Below, piece by piece: positions 13,987 to 21,219 of a DNA stretch of 21,799 nucleotides; positions within the stretch are counted from its first letter, which is position 1, and each line of letters opens with the position of its first letter. The notes beneath the pieces are model-generated. The model did not search any database, was not told where the DNA came from, and saw only the letters and a program-made list of their open reading frames with translations. Source of the stretch: JAGWJU01 sp035533295 (lineage in GTDB: Bacteria > Elusimicrobiota > Elusimicrobia > UBA1565 > UBA9628); contig DATLUA010000021.1 in assembly GCA_035533295.1 (NCBI GenBank), positions 1-21,799 of the forward strand. Reading direction: 5' to 3'. The translations under genes were made by a program, and so were the position numbers.

Positions 13987-14271
13987 TTACTTCCTGACTT
14001 CGAGCAGCTTTTTCTTGACCAGATCGCCGATGAGCGTGGTCGCGTCTTTCTTGGCTTTGGCCTCGTCCACGTCGAATTCCGCGCAGACGGCTTCCACGAT
14101 GGCGTCCAAATCCGCGCCCTCGCCCACTTTTTCCCAAATGACGACGCCGACCTCGTTGAGGGAGAAATACTCGCTCGATTCGAGGTCCAGAATGACGGCT
14201 TCCTTGTCCACCTGGCGCCACGCGGCGCGTTCGGCGTGCTTGTATTTCACGGATTCGTTTTTAGTCGCCAT
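13987..14271 (-). CDS. Orphan PqqD-like protein
   Basis: This 94-residue protein matches the PqqD family in layout: 'VILDLESSEYFSLNEVGVVIWEKVGEGADLDAIVEAVCAEFDVDE' with the conserved 'L...[YF]FxLNxxGxxIW' core and a C-terminal helix 'TLIGDLVKKKLLE'. PqqD domains bind precursor peptides and deliver them to radical SAM enzymes. No precursor peptide or radical SAM gene is visible here. It begins the minus-strand group leading to the enoyl reductase and fabH, so it may have another scaffold role. ATG 14271 has AAGAGG about 10 nt upstream. The AT-rich stretch just upstream (about 14280-14330) may hold the promoter, but no clear boxes are seen. Confidence 0.8.
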   Translation of the reverse strand: MATKNESVKYKHAERAAWRQVDKEAVILDLESSEYFSLNEVGVVIWEKVGEGADLDAIVEAVCAEFDVDEAKAKKDATTLIGDLVKKKLLEVRK

Positions 14272-14349
14272 GAATTCTGTGCCTCTTCTCGTGAATTAAT
14301 TATGAAAACTTGGAAATATCCTAATAAATTTCCCCGTGCCGCGCAATCG

Positions 14350-14421
14350 CCGCGCGGGCGATATGCCCGCCCGCGGTGCCGCGGAAAGGAAGCGTTCTTC
14401 AAAAACGTTTTCCGCTTCCGC
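14350..14421 (+). repeat. Two-hairpin repeat, copy B
   Basis: A GC-rich hairpin (14350-14376, loop containing ATATGCC) is followed by a 41-bp unit (14381-14421) with stem GGAAGCG/CGCTTCC and an 18-nt loop that contains AAAACGTTTT. The unit is 37/41 identical to copy A at 11062-11102. It overlaps the last codons and the stop of tlyA. It could work as a terminator for that gene on the minus strand, though no T tract follows. Confidence 0.7.
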
Positions 14422-15154
14422 AGGCCGGTTTGAGGCGGATAAAGGTCTCGATGTTGCCTTTGGGGCCGTGGATCGGCGATTCAAAAACGCCGGCTTCCTG
14501 GAGGCCCAGGGCTTGGGCGGCCGCGCGGACCTTGGTGAGGGCCGCGGCGCGGGCCGCGGGATCGCGCACGACGCCCTTGGGGGCGAGCTTGGGGCCCACT
14601 TCGAATTGGGGCTTGATCAGGGCGAGAAGCTCCCAGGAGCCTTTCAGGCAGGCGGCGATGGCGGGCAGGACCATCGTCAGCGAGATAAACGACACGTCCG
14701 CGGTTGCGAAGTCGGGCGCCGGATTAAACAGCACCGGATTTAAATTCCGGGCGTGGGTCTTTTCGATGCTGACGACGCGCGGGTCAGCCGCCAATGTCGC
14801 GTGGAGTTGGCCGTGGCCCACGTCCACGGCGTAGACGCGGGCCGCGCCTTCCTGCAGGAGACAGTCGGTAAATCCCCCGGTGGAGGCGCCCACGTCGAGG
14901 CACACGCGCCCGCGCGGCGAGACGCCAAAGCCCTTAAGCGCCGCCGCGAGCTTCAGGCCGCCGCGGGACACGTAGGGGCAGGGGGAGCGGACCTCGATTT
15001 CGGCGTCCTCGTCAAGCAAGGCGCCGGCCTTGGTCTGCGCGCGACCCTCCACGAACACTTGCCCGGCCATGAGGCAGGCCTTGGCCTTGGTCCGGGTGGG
15101 CGCCAAGCCGCGCAGGACCAGCAGTTCGTCGGCCCTGACGCGCGATTTTTTCAA
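14399..15154 (-). CDS. tlyA: TlyA-family rRNA 2'-O-methyltransferase
   Basis: This is a 251-residue protein. An S4 RNA-binding domain (1-60, 'SRVRADELLVLRGLAPTRTKAKACLMAGQVFV') precedes an FtsJ-like methyltransferase with the SAM motif 'CLDVGASTGGFTDCLL' (85-100). The K-D-K-E tetrad is visible: Lys68 ('SRGGLKL'), Asp153 ('ADVSFISL'), Lys181 ('LIKPQFE') and a Glu near the end ('NIETFI'). TlyA proteins methylate ribose in 16S and/or 23S rRNA, and some relatives are called hemolysins. TTG 15154 is taken as start because it lies 4 nt after the upstream stop and the S4 domain begins there. The ribosome binding site is weak. The last residues 'ACGSGKRF' come from the repeat element copy B, so the natural tail may have been replaced. 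Confidence 0.88.
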   Translation of the reverse strand: MKKSRVRADELLVLRGLAPTRTKAKACLMAGQVFVEGRAQTKAGALLDEDAEIEVRSPCPYVSRGGLKLAAALKGFGVSPRGRVCLDVGASTGGFTDCLLQEGAARVYAVDVGHGQLHATLAADPRVVSIEKTHARNLNPVLFNPAPDFATADVSFISLTMVLPAIAACLKGSWELLALIKPQFEVGPKLAPKGVVRDPAARAAALTKVRAAAQALGLQEAGVFESPIHGPKGNIETFIRLKPACGSGKRF

Positions 15155-15158
15155 GGCT

Positions 15159-15782
15159 TTAAACGGCGACGCCAAGAGCGGCAAGTTTTGCGCGCAAATC
15201 AGCCGGATTCTTGTAGAGCACCGCGTTAATGCCCAGCCGCCGCGCCGCGGCGACGTTCTTCTTAAGGTCATCGATGAATATGGATTCGTTGGCCGCCGCG
15301 CGGGCACGGCGCAAGGCCGCGCGGTATATCGCCGGCTCCGGTTTTCGCAAGCCCAGGCGGTAGGAAAGCAAGGCGCCGTGCGCGCGGCGCGGGAAGGAAT
15401 AATTGCGGCGGATGAAGTCGTAATGGAGCTCGTTGGTGTTGGAGAGCAGATAGACTTTATGGCGAAGGCGCACTTTATTCATGATTTTTTCCGTTTCCGG
15501 ATTCAGGGTGAAGTCGCACCAAGCCTTGATGAATACGCTCCAAGTCTCCTTGTAGCCGAGCTTCGAGCAGAAGAGCTTGAAAAATTCAGCCGGAGTCAGG
15601 ATTCCCCGTTCGAGCTTGTCGGAGAAATCCTCAATCCAAAAATAGCCGGCGATGGTCAGCGGGGAGCGTCCGGTCGCGCGCGAGAGGTGCAGGACGAAGG
15701 CTTTGGCGTTGAAGCGGAGGAGCACGTTGCCGATGTCGAAGAAGACGACGCGGATTTTCGGCTTTCCCCCGCCTCGCGTCAT
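15159..15782 (-). CDS. HAD-superfamily phosphatase (YihX-like)
   Basis: This 207-residue protein shows all four HAD motifs: I 'VVFFDIGNVL' with nucleophile Asp16, II 'LLSNTN', III 'GLRKPEPAIY' with the lysine, and IV 'IFIDDLKKNVAAA' with the two metal-binding aspartates. In motif I the usual second Asp is replaced in 'D-I-G-N', as in the YihX (glucose-1-phosphate phosphatase) group. The helical cap between motifs I and II fits type IA. The natural substrate is unknown. ATG 15782 starts directly before motif I, 16 nt after the upstream gene's stop. The next gene, tlyA, begins 4 nt after this stop. Confidence 0.85.
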   Translation of the reverse strand: MTRGGGKPKIRVVFFDIGNVLLRFNAKAFVLHLSRATGRSPLTIAGYFWIEDFSDKLERGILTPAEFFKLFCSKLGYKETWSVFIKAWCDFTLNPETEKIMNKVRLRHKVYLLSNTNELHYDFIRRNYSFPRRAHGALLSYRLGLRKPEPAIYRAALRRARAAANESIFIDDLKKNVAAARRLGINAVLYKNPADLRAKLAALGVAV

Positions 15783-15798
15783 GCCCGACGGCGAAGAG

Positions 15799-16791
15799 TC
15801 AATTGAAGTCCGGCGGAAGGATGATGACCGGGACATACTGCGCCGGCGACAGCGGCGTTTGCGCCGAAACTTTTTTGCCGTTGCCGAGCACGATGGGGGA
15901 AATCGAGATGGTCTTGTCGCCCCAATTCGTCTGCACCCGCGCCTGGGAAGGCGAGATTTGGGTTATCTCCTCGATGGTGGGATTGACCAGAAAATGGGCG
16001 CATTTCAAACCGGAGACCATCAAATCCCCGGGCGCATGGATGGTCCACCTGACGACATTGGAGGTCACGATGATCGTGTTGGAGTCGCGGCCGTGGTTCT
16101 CCACGTATTTGTACCGGAAATTGCTCCGGTCCATCAGCATGGCGAGGCGGCCTTGGCCGATGACGAGCGCCAGCATGTGGTAGGGCTTGCCGTCCTGAGC
16201 CTTTCCCTCCGCCGGAACCATACTGTCGATGGCGTATTTGGCCATGAGTTTGGCCACGTCCGGCCCATCCACGAAATAAAGCTTGTTCTGCGTCCAGGAA
16301 GGGTTTGTGAAGAGTTCCAAGACGTTGTATTTGCGCGAGACGGCCTGGGCGATCATGAGATCGGCGTCGGCCAAATCCAGGCGCCGAGCGTCCGCCGGAT
16401 TGGCCTGCGGCAGGTTTTGGAACAAAAGGGCCGCTTCTTCTTGGTTGAGCGGCGGCAGGCCGGCCCAAAGCGTATCAGGCACGACGGGAGGTTCTTGGGC
16501 TGCGGCCGCGGGCTGCTGGACTGGGACGGCGATGGGCAGCGGAACGGGAGCGAACGCCCCAGGGGCGAGGCGCGCGGCTCCGGTTCCGAGCCCGTCGAAG
16601 CTTTGCGCCGAAAAAATAGATTCGAGTCGGGCGGTCTGAGGAAGCGCGGCGGCTTGGGCGACTGCGGCGGCGCCCACCGCGAGCCAGGAGGCAAGCAGTA
16701 CCGAGCCGCTTAAGGAAAGCGCTTTGCGGCCCGGCAGGAACGCGGCGAGTGCGGCTGATGTCCTTCGGAGAATAGGGGTCTTTTGTGCCAT
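15799..16791 (-). CDS. Unrecognised exported or anchored protein
   Basis: This 330-residue protein is not recognised. A basic start (MAQKTPILRR) is followed by a hydrophobic stretch at 28-49 ('SGSVLLASWLAVGAAAVAQA'), either a signal peptide with cleavage near 'AQA' or an anchor. Next come a proline- and alanine-rich linker (about 72-106) and a folded-looking part with many aromatic residues (160-330, including 'KLYFVDGPDVAKLMAKYAID' and 'TNWGDKTISISPIVL'). It is probably periplasmic. ATG 16791 is preferred to ATG 16830 because a TATAAT lies between them (16801-16806), and the mRNA would then start almost at the ATG. It lies between a glycosyltransferase gene and a phosphatase gene on the same strand. 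Confidence 0.6.
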   Translation of the reverse strand: MAQKTPILRRTSAALAAFLPGRKALSLSGSVLLASWLAVGAAAVAQAAALPQTARLESIFSAQSFDGLGTGAARLAPGAFAPVPLPIAVPVQQPAAAAQEPPVVPDTLWAGLPPLNQEEAALLFQNLPQANPADARRLDLADADLMIAQAVSRKYNVLELFTNPSWTQNKLYFVDGPDVAKLMAKYAIDSMVPAEGKAQDGKPYHMLALVIGQGRLAMLMDRSNFRYKYVENHGRDSNTIIVTSNVVRWTIHAPGDLMVSGLKCAHFLVNPTIEEITQISPSQARVQTNWGDKTISISPIVLGNGKKVSAQTPLSPAQYVPVIILPPDFN

Positions 16792-16800
16792 GGTTGCTGG

Positions 16801-16830
16801 ATTATACTCTGGTATCTTCAGCCGATACAA
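16801..16830 (-). promoter_or_regulatory. Promoter of the unrecognised exported protein
   Basis: On the minus strand TTGTAT (16830-16825), an 18-bp spacer and a perfect TATAAT (16806-16801) precede ATG 16791 by 9 nt. The -35 match is weak and the -10 is perfect. The leader would be about 3 nt. Confidence 0.5.
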
Positions 16831-16877
16831 GTCCCTTTCGGCCTAGAGCCTTCTCGGAGCGAAAGACCCAGAAGAGA

Positions 16878-17861
16878 CTAGATGCGCAGGGACTCTAATC
16901 CGGCGAGCATGTCCTCGGCGCGAACGTCCTGGGGCCGGGCCCTGGAGAGAATTTGCGAACGTCCGATTCCCTGCGGCGGAGTTCGTTCCGGCTCTCCGGG
17001 AGAGTAAATGCCGAGGCTGGGAATTCCCAAGGCGCAGGCCAAGTGCAGCGGCCCCGAATCGTGTCCGATAAAGACGCCGCACAAGGACAGCGCGGCCGCG
17101 GCGGAAAAAAGGGAGCTTCCCGCCAAATCGTCGGCGTAATTCCAGGACGATCGCGGATTGGGGACGCTCCTGACGCGCTTAAGCTCCGCCGCCGTTCCAA
17201 ACCAGAGGGTCGGAACGCCGCGCTCCTCAAGCATATTCGAGAGTCGGACCCATTGGGCGAGGGGGGCGCAACGTTCGACCGCGCCGGCGAAGGGATGGAG
17301 CGCTGCCGTGCGAACGGCGAAAAATGGCTTAAGCCGCAGGCGCTCTTGGGCCAGCGGCGCGCGATCAAGAACGCAGGCCAGGCGCGCGCCGGCAAGGTTC
17401 AACGGTGCCAGGAGCCGGGAGAGTTCCGCGAGAACCGGCTTGCGGGGGTTCGCGGCGGCGGCCGCGTCGGTCAGCCACCTGGAGGTCCCCGGGCGGGCAA
17501 ACCCGACGCGCCGGGGGACGCCGGCCAAGGCGGCGGCCGCCGCCGTCTTGGAGGATTGCGAGGCCAGCAGAGCCGCGTCGTACTTCGCGCGCCGGACCTC
17601 CAGCCAAGTCCTCAAAAAAGGGGCCAAAGGTCCTTTCCCGCGTCCGGGACTCCTGTCCCAAAAGGGGTCCGCGGCGTGGCAGGCGTCGAGGCCGGGAATC
17701 AGGGGTGCGATGCCGGAAGCGTAGCGCTTGCACCAAAGTCCGACGAAAGAGTCCGGAGCCTGGGACTTAATCGCGGGAACGAGGCTTGCGGCGAAGACCA
17801 GATCGCCCAGGTTGTCCAGGCTGACGACGAGAAAGCGCCGCGGCGTTTGAGTCGGCGGCGT
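16878..17861 (-). CDS. GT9 glycosyltransferase (heptosyltransferase-like), ACG start
   Basis: The reading frame gives about 327 residues. The N-terminal 'RRFLVVSLDNLGDLVFAASL' (8-27) and the C-terminal 'FIGHDSGPLHLACALGIPSLGIYSP' pattern are the hallmarks of ADP-heptose:LPS heptosyltransferases, which add sugars to the lipopolysaccharide core on the inner membrane's cytoplasmic face. No ATG, GTG or TTG exists between the xseB stop and the conserved N-terminus. The first such codon in frame is TTG 17627, deep inside the domain. The codon right after the xseB TAA is ACG (17861-17859), and a good GGGAGG lies 8 nt upstream. I therefore infer an ACG start, a recent ATG-to-ACG change, or a sequence error. 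Acceptor specificity is unknown. Confidence 0.8.
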   Translation of the reverse strand, partial: TPPTQTPRRFLVVSLDNLGDLVFAASLVPAIKSQAPDSFVGLWCKRYASGIAPLIPGLDACHAADPFWDRSPGRGKGPLAPFLRTWLEVRRAKYDAALLASQSSKTAAAAALAGVPRRVGFARPGTSRWLTDAAAAANPRKPVLAELSRLLAPLNLAGARLACVLDRAPLAQERLRLKPFFAVRTAALHPFAGAVERCAPLAQWVRLSNMLEERGVPTLWFGTAAELKRVRSVPNPRSSWNYADDLAGSSLFSAAAALSLCGVFIGHDSGPLHLACALGIPSLGIYSPGEPERTPPQGIGRSQILSRARPQDVRAEDMLAGLESLRI

Positions 17862-18095
17862 TTAGGAGTCCTCCCAGGCTTTCTTAAGCATCTTGCCCTG
17901 ATCCTTTATAAGCACCTCCACCTTGGCCTTGGCCTCCTCAAGCTGACCGCTCAAGTCCTTGGCCAGGGCGACGCCTTTCTCGAACGTTTCCAGCGACCGC
18001 TCCAGCCCGTGCTCGCCCGATTCAAGCTCGGCGACCAGCTCCTCGAGTTTTTTAAGGCGCTCCTCGAAGGAGTCTTTCTTAACGCTTTTCGTCAC
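17862..18095 (-). CDS. xseB: Exodeoxyribonuclease VII small subunit
   Basis: This 77-residue helical protein has 'SFEERLKKLEELVAELESGEHGLERSLETFEKGVALAK', the signature of XseB ('FE..L..LE.IV..LE.G...LE.SL..[FY]E.G..L'). It forms a complex with XseA that degrades single-stranded DNA. The start is GTG 18095, with GGAGG 6 nt upstream, and it overlaps the xseA stop by 4 nt (GTGA). The longer frame upstream has no better start. Its stop is followed directly by the glycosyltransferase gene. Confidence 0.93.
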   Translation of the reverse strand: MTKSVKKDSFEERLKKLEELVAELESGEHGLERSLETFEKGVALAKDLSGQLEEAKAKVEVLIKDQGKMLKKAWEDS

Positions 18096-19357
18096 GGTTT
18101 GCCTCCTATATCCTTCGGAGGCAAACCATTCCCTTCGGTCATGGCCACCTCGCATTCGATTCGGCCTTCGGCCAGGCGCAGGCGCAGCCGGTTCCCAGGC
18201 CTCACTTGGCCGGCGCTACGGATGATTTCTAGATGAGGAAGTTTTTCGGCGATGGCGTAGCCGCGCCCGAGCACCTTGAGCGGGCTATACGCTTCGAGCT
18301 TCGCCGCGTTGAGCGTCAAGGCCTGCTTGGCTTTAAGCAGCGCCTGCGCCGCGCCGTCCTCAAGCCGCATCCAGAGATCGTCCAGGAATCGGGTCCTATC
18401 CTCGTAAATCCGTTCCGGGCTTTGCAAGAGAGGGTGCGATGACGCCCGCGCGAGACGCTCGGAGAGAGCCTGGATTTTTTCGCGCAGGGCCGCGGCCAAC
18501 TCCTGCTCCTGCGACTCTATTCGTCCGAGCACGGCGCGCCAATCGGGAGCCGCCAGTTCGGCTGCGGCCGACGGCGTGGGCGCGCGCTGGTCCGCGACGA
18601 AGTCGGCGATGGTAAAATCCGTCTCGTGCCCCACGCAGGACACGACGGGAATCCTCGATTCGGCGATGGCGCGGGCCAGGATTTCCTCGTTGAAGGCCCA
18701 TAGGTCCTCCATCGAGCCTCCGCCGCGGCCGACCAGAAGGACGTCCGTTTCCGGAAAAAATTCGTTGAAATCGCGCACCGCGGCGGCGATTTCCTCCGCG
18801 GCGCCCTCGCCCTGGACCTTGACCGGATAAATCAGGACGCGGGCCAAGGGCCAGCGCCGCCCCAGCACCGAAACCATGTCGTGGACCGCGGCGCCTTGCC
18901 CGGAAGTCGCCACGCCGACGCAGGCGGGGAAGGCCGGCAATGGTTTTTTGCGCGACTCATCGAAGAGGCCTTCCGCGGCCAGGCGGGCCTTTAACTGCTC
19001 GAAGGCGAGCTGCAGAGCTCCCTTTTCGCGCGGCTCCATCCAGGAGACGATGAACTGCAAGTCGCCCCGCTTGACGTAGGACGAGGCCCGGCCGCGGACC
19101 AGGACCTTGAGCCCGTCCTCGGGCTTGAACTTGAGCCCCAGCGCCGCGCCTTTGAAGAGGACCGCGCGGATTTGCGCCTCCTCGTCCTTGAGCGTCAGGT
19201 AGGTGTGCCCGGAGGGGTAGAGGCGGCAGTTGGAGACTTCGCCCTCCATCCAGATTTCCGGCAGGCTGTTCTCCAGCAGATCGTGGACGAGGCCGTTGAC
19301 CTCGGAGACGGTATAAATCCTGGCGCCGTCGGCCGGCGCGGCGCTAGTCTTGGCCAT
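18092..19357 (-). CDS. xseA: Exodeoxyribonuclease VII large subunit
   Basis: This 421-residue protein has an N-terminal OB-fold ('YTVSEVNGLVHDLLENSLPEIWMEGEVSNCRLYPSGHTYLTLKD') and the nuclease core with 'VGVATSGQGAAVHDM', 'VGRGGGSMEDLWAFNEE' and 'VSCVGHETDFTIADFVAD'. A long coiled coil follows, ending 'VLGRGYAIAEK', all typical of XseA. It cuts single-stranded DNA from both ends into short oligonucleotides. The usual 'TSPTGAA' reads 'TSGQGAA' here. ATG 19357 lies 14 nt inside the end of rarA, so the genes overlap. Confidence 0.95.
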   Translation of the reverse strand: MAKTSAAPADGARIYTVSEVNGLVHDLLENSLPEIWMEGEVSNCRLYPSGHTYLTLKDEEAQIRAVLFKGAALGLKFKPEDGLKVLVRGRASSYVKRGDLQFIVSWMEPREKGALQLAFEQLKARLAAEGLFDESRKKPLPAFPACVGVATSGQGAAVHDMVSVLGRRWPLARVLIYPVKVQGEGAAEEIAAAVRDFNEFFPETDVLLVGRGGGSMEDLWAFNEEILARAIAESRIPVVSCVGHETDFTIADFVADQRAPTPSAAAELAAPDWRAVLGRIESQEQELAAALREKIQALSERLARASSHPLLQSPERIYEDRTRFLDDLWMRLEDGAAQALLKAKQALTLNAAKLEAYSPLKVLGRGYAIAEKLPHLEIIRSAGQVRPGNRLRLRLAEGRIECEVAMTEGNGLPPKDIGGKP

Positions 19358-20687
19358 GCCCGGCTTCCTTTTTAAGGCGCGCGCGCAGCGCGTCCAGGCG
19401 CTTCTTGATTTCCGCCTCGCCGCCGAGGCTTCCGGGCTCGTAGAAATTGACGGGGTCTGGCATGTAATTCTGCGCCACATGGTGCCCGGGATAATCGTGG
19501 GGATATTTGTATCCCGCGCCGTGCCCGCGGCTTTCGGCGTCCATGTTGGCGTCGCGCAAGTGCAGCGGCACCTCCCGACGCGCGCCGTTTTTGGCCTCGG
19601 ACAAAGCGGCGTCGATAGCCAGGTAGGCCGAGTTGGATTTGGGCGCCGAAGCGATGTAGACGACGGCCTCGGCCAGGGGAATGCGCGCCTCCGGCATGCC
19701 CAGGGACTCGACCGCGCGGAAGGCCGCGTCGGCGATCAAAAGCGCCCGGAAGTCGGCCAGCCCCACGTCCTCGGCCGCGCAGATAAGAGCGCGGCGGGCG
19801 ATGAAGCGCGGATCCTCGCCCGCCGCGAGCATCTTGGCCATCCAGTAAAGCGCCGCGTTGGGGTCGGAGCCGCGCATGGATTTGATGAAGGCGGAAATGT
19901 GGTCGTAGTGATCGTCGGACTTCTTGTCGTAGCGGATTTGCCGCCGCTGGATGGACTCCTCCGCGACCTCAAGGCTCACGCGCCGGCGGTCGTCTACGGG
20001 AGCCGTGGACAAGACCGCGAGTTCGAGGGAGTTCAAGAGCCGGCGCGCATCGCCGCCGGAAAAGCGCAGCAGGTGTTTGGCCGCCTCGGGGGAGAGCTCG
20101 GCCTTCAAGGCGCCCAGCCCGCGGTTTTTATCTTTGAGGGCGCGTTCCATGAGCTTCTTGAGATCGTCCTCGGAGAGCGGCTCGAATTCGAAAGCGGTCA
20201 CGCGGGACAAAAGCGCGGCGTTGACGGAGAAGGACGGGTTCTCGGTGGTGAGCCCGATCATCATGACTTCGCCGCGCTCGACCGCGGGCAGGAGAGCGTC
20301 CTGCTGGCTGCGGTTGAAGTGGTGAATTTCATCGATAACCAGGAGCGTCGGCTTGCCCAAGCTCAGATCATAGCGCGCCGCGTCCAGGGCTTTTTTGATG
20401 TCGGCCACGCCGGCGGCCACGGCGTTGAGCGTTGTGACCTTCGCGTCGATGGATCTGGAGACAATCGCGGCCAAGCCCGTCTTGCCGCAGCCGGGAGGCC
20501 CGAAAAAGACGGCAGAGGAAAACTTTCCCGATTCGACGAGGCGGCGCAGCATCCGTCCCGGCCCCAGGATTTTTTCCTGGCCGAAAAACTCGTCCAAGGT
20601 TTGCGGCGCCATGCGCGCGGCCAGGGGCCGGCTTTCGGGCGCCGAGGCGCCTTGGAAGAGCTCGTTCTGCTTCGAATCCTGCGGCAT
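19344..20687 (-). CDS. rarA: RarA/MgsA-type replication-associated AAA+ ATPase
   Basis: This 447-residue clamp-loader-like AAA+ protein has Walker A 'GPPGCGKT' (63-70), Walker B 'LLVIDEIHHF' (115-124), sensor 'GLTTENPSF' and arginine finger region 'LLSRV'. The C-terminal MgsA part contains 'DHISAFIKSMRGSDPNAALYWMAKML' and 'ALICAAEDVGLAD', diagnostic of RarA. RarA acts at stalled replication forks. The start shares one base with the zapA stop (TAATG). It stands next to xseA and xseB, so this segment groups DNA-repair genes. Confidence 0.95.
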   Translation of the reverse strand: MPQDSKQNELFQGASAPESRPLAARMAPQTLDEFFGQEKILGPGRMLRRLVESGKFSSAVFFGPPGCGKTGLAAIVSRSIDAKVTTLNAVAAGVADIKKALDAARYDLSLGKPTLLVIDEIHHFNRSQQDALLPAVERGEVMMIGLTTENPSFSVNAALLSRVTAFEFEPLSEDDLKKLMERALKDKNRGLGALKAELSPEAAKHLLRFSGGDARRLLNSLELAVLSTAPVDDRRRVSLEVAEESIQRRQIRYDKKSDDHYDHISAFIKSMRGSDPNAALYWMAKMLAAGEDPRFIARRALICAAEDVGLADFRALLIADAAFRAVESLGMPEARIPLAEAVVYIASAPKSNSAYLAIDAALSEAKNGARREVPLHLRDANMDAESRGHGAGYKYPHDYPGHHVAQNYMPDPVNFYEPGSLGGEAEIKKRLDALRARLKKEAGHGQD

Positions 20688-20992
20688 TAAGAGGCGGCGC
20701 CCGCGGCCGACAAGGCGGACTCCAGTATTCGGGAGAGCTCCTCTATTTTTTTCTCGAAGAAGAGCCGCTCCGTCTCGCGGCCCTCCTTTTCGCGGGAGAG
20801 CTCCGCGGCGTAGGCCAGGGCGGCCAGCACCGCGAGCTTCGAGCTGTCCGCGATTTTTTCGTTCTGCTCGGAAATCTCCCGGATTTTTTCGTCCACTTTC
20901 TGGGCCAAAGAGCTGATTTCGATGGGGGTCAGGCCCTCGATTTCGACCGTCAGGCGGCGGCGGAAAATTTCGACGTCGACCTTGTCGTTCAC
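20687..20992 (-). CDS. zapA: ZapA-like cell division protein
   Basis: This 101-residue protein begins 'VDVEIFRRRLTVEIEGLTPIEISSLAQKVDEKIREI', with the ZapA fold 'V.I.G..Y.[IL].....'. It continues in 'SKLAVLAALAYAAELSREKE' and a C-terminal coiled coil. ZapA binds and bundles FtsZ at the division ring. It overlaps the neighbouring coiled-coil gene by 4 nt and rarA by 1 nt. ZapA next to a small coiled-coil protein and pheT is a recurrent arrangement in bacteria. Confidence 0.85.
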   Translation of the reverse strand: MNDKVDVEIFRRRLTVEIEGLTPIEISSLAQKVDEKIREISEQNEKIADSSKLAVLAALAYAAELSREKEGRETERLFFEKKIEELSRILESALSAAGAAS

Positions 20993-21219
20993 CCTATTTT
21001 CTCCAGCTTGCGGGAAATCTTGAGCAGACGCGCGCGCAACCGGGCTTGCGCGGAGGCTCCCGCCGCCAGGCGCTTGACCTGCTCTTTCAAGCTCTTGTTC
21101 TCGGCTTCGAGCTTGGCCGCGTCCTTGGCCAGGCGCGCGTTGTCCTCGGCGAGTTGGCGCAGCTTTTTAGCCGACGATTCGGCCAAGGCTTCGAGCTTTT
21201 TGAGCCCGTGGAGCGTCAT
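20989..21219 (-). CDS. Small coiled-coil protein, ZapB-like
   Basis: Nearly all 76 residues form one predicted coiled coil with heptad leucines ('LRQLAEDNARLAKDAAKLEAENKSLKEQVKRL'), followed by a basic tail. There is no catalytic domain. Size, composition and position before zapA suggest a ZapB-like division factor, but short coiled coils cannot be assigned with certainty. It overlaps the pheT stop and the zapA start by 4 nt each. Confidence 0.7.
   Translation of the reverse strand: MTLHGLKKLEALAESSAKKLRQLAEDNARLAKDAAKLEAENKSLKEQVKRLAAGASAQARLRARLLKISRKLEKIG

Noticed and set aside
13471..14433. Long plus-strand frame opposite the enoyl reductase and PqqD-like genes
   Set aside because: It is antisense to two well-supported genes. 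Its end resembles the frame above only because both translate the same repeat element.
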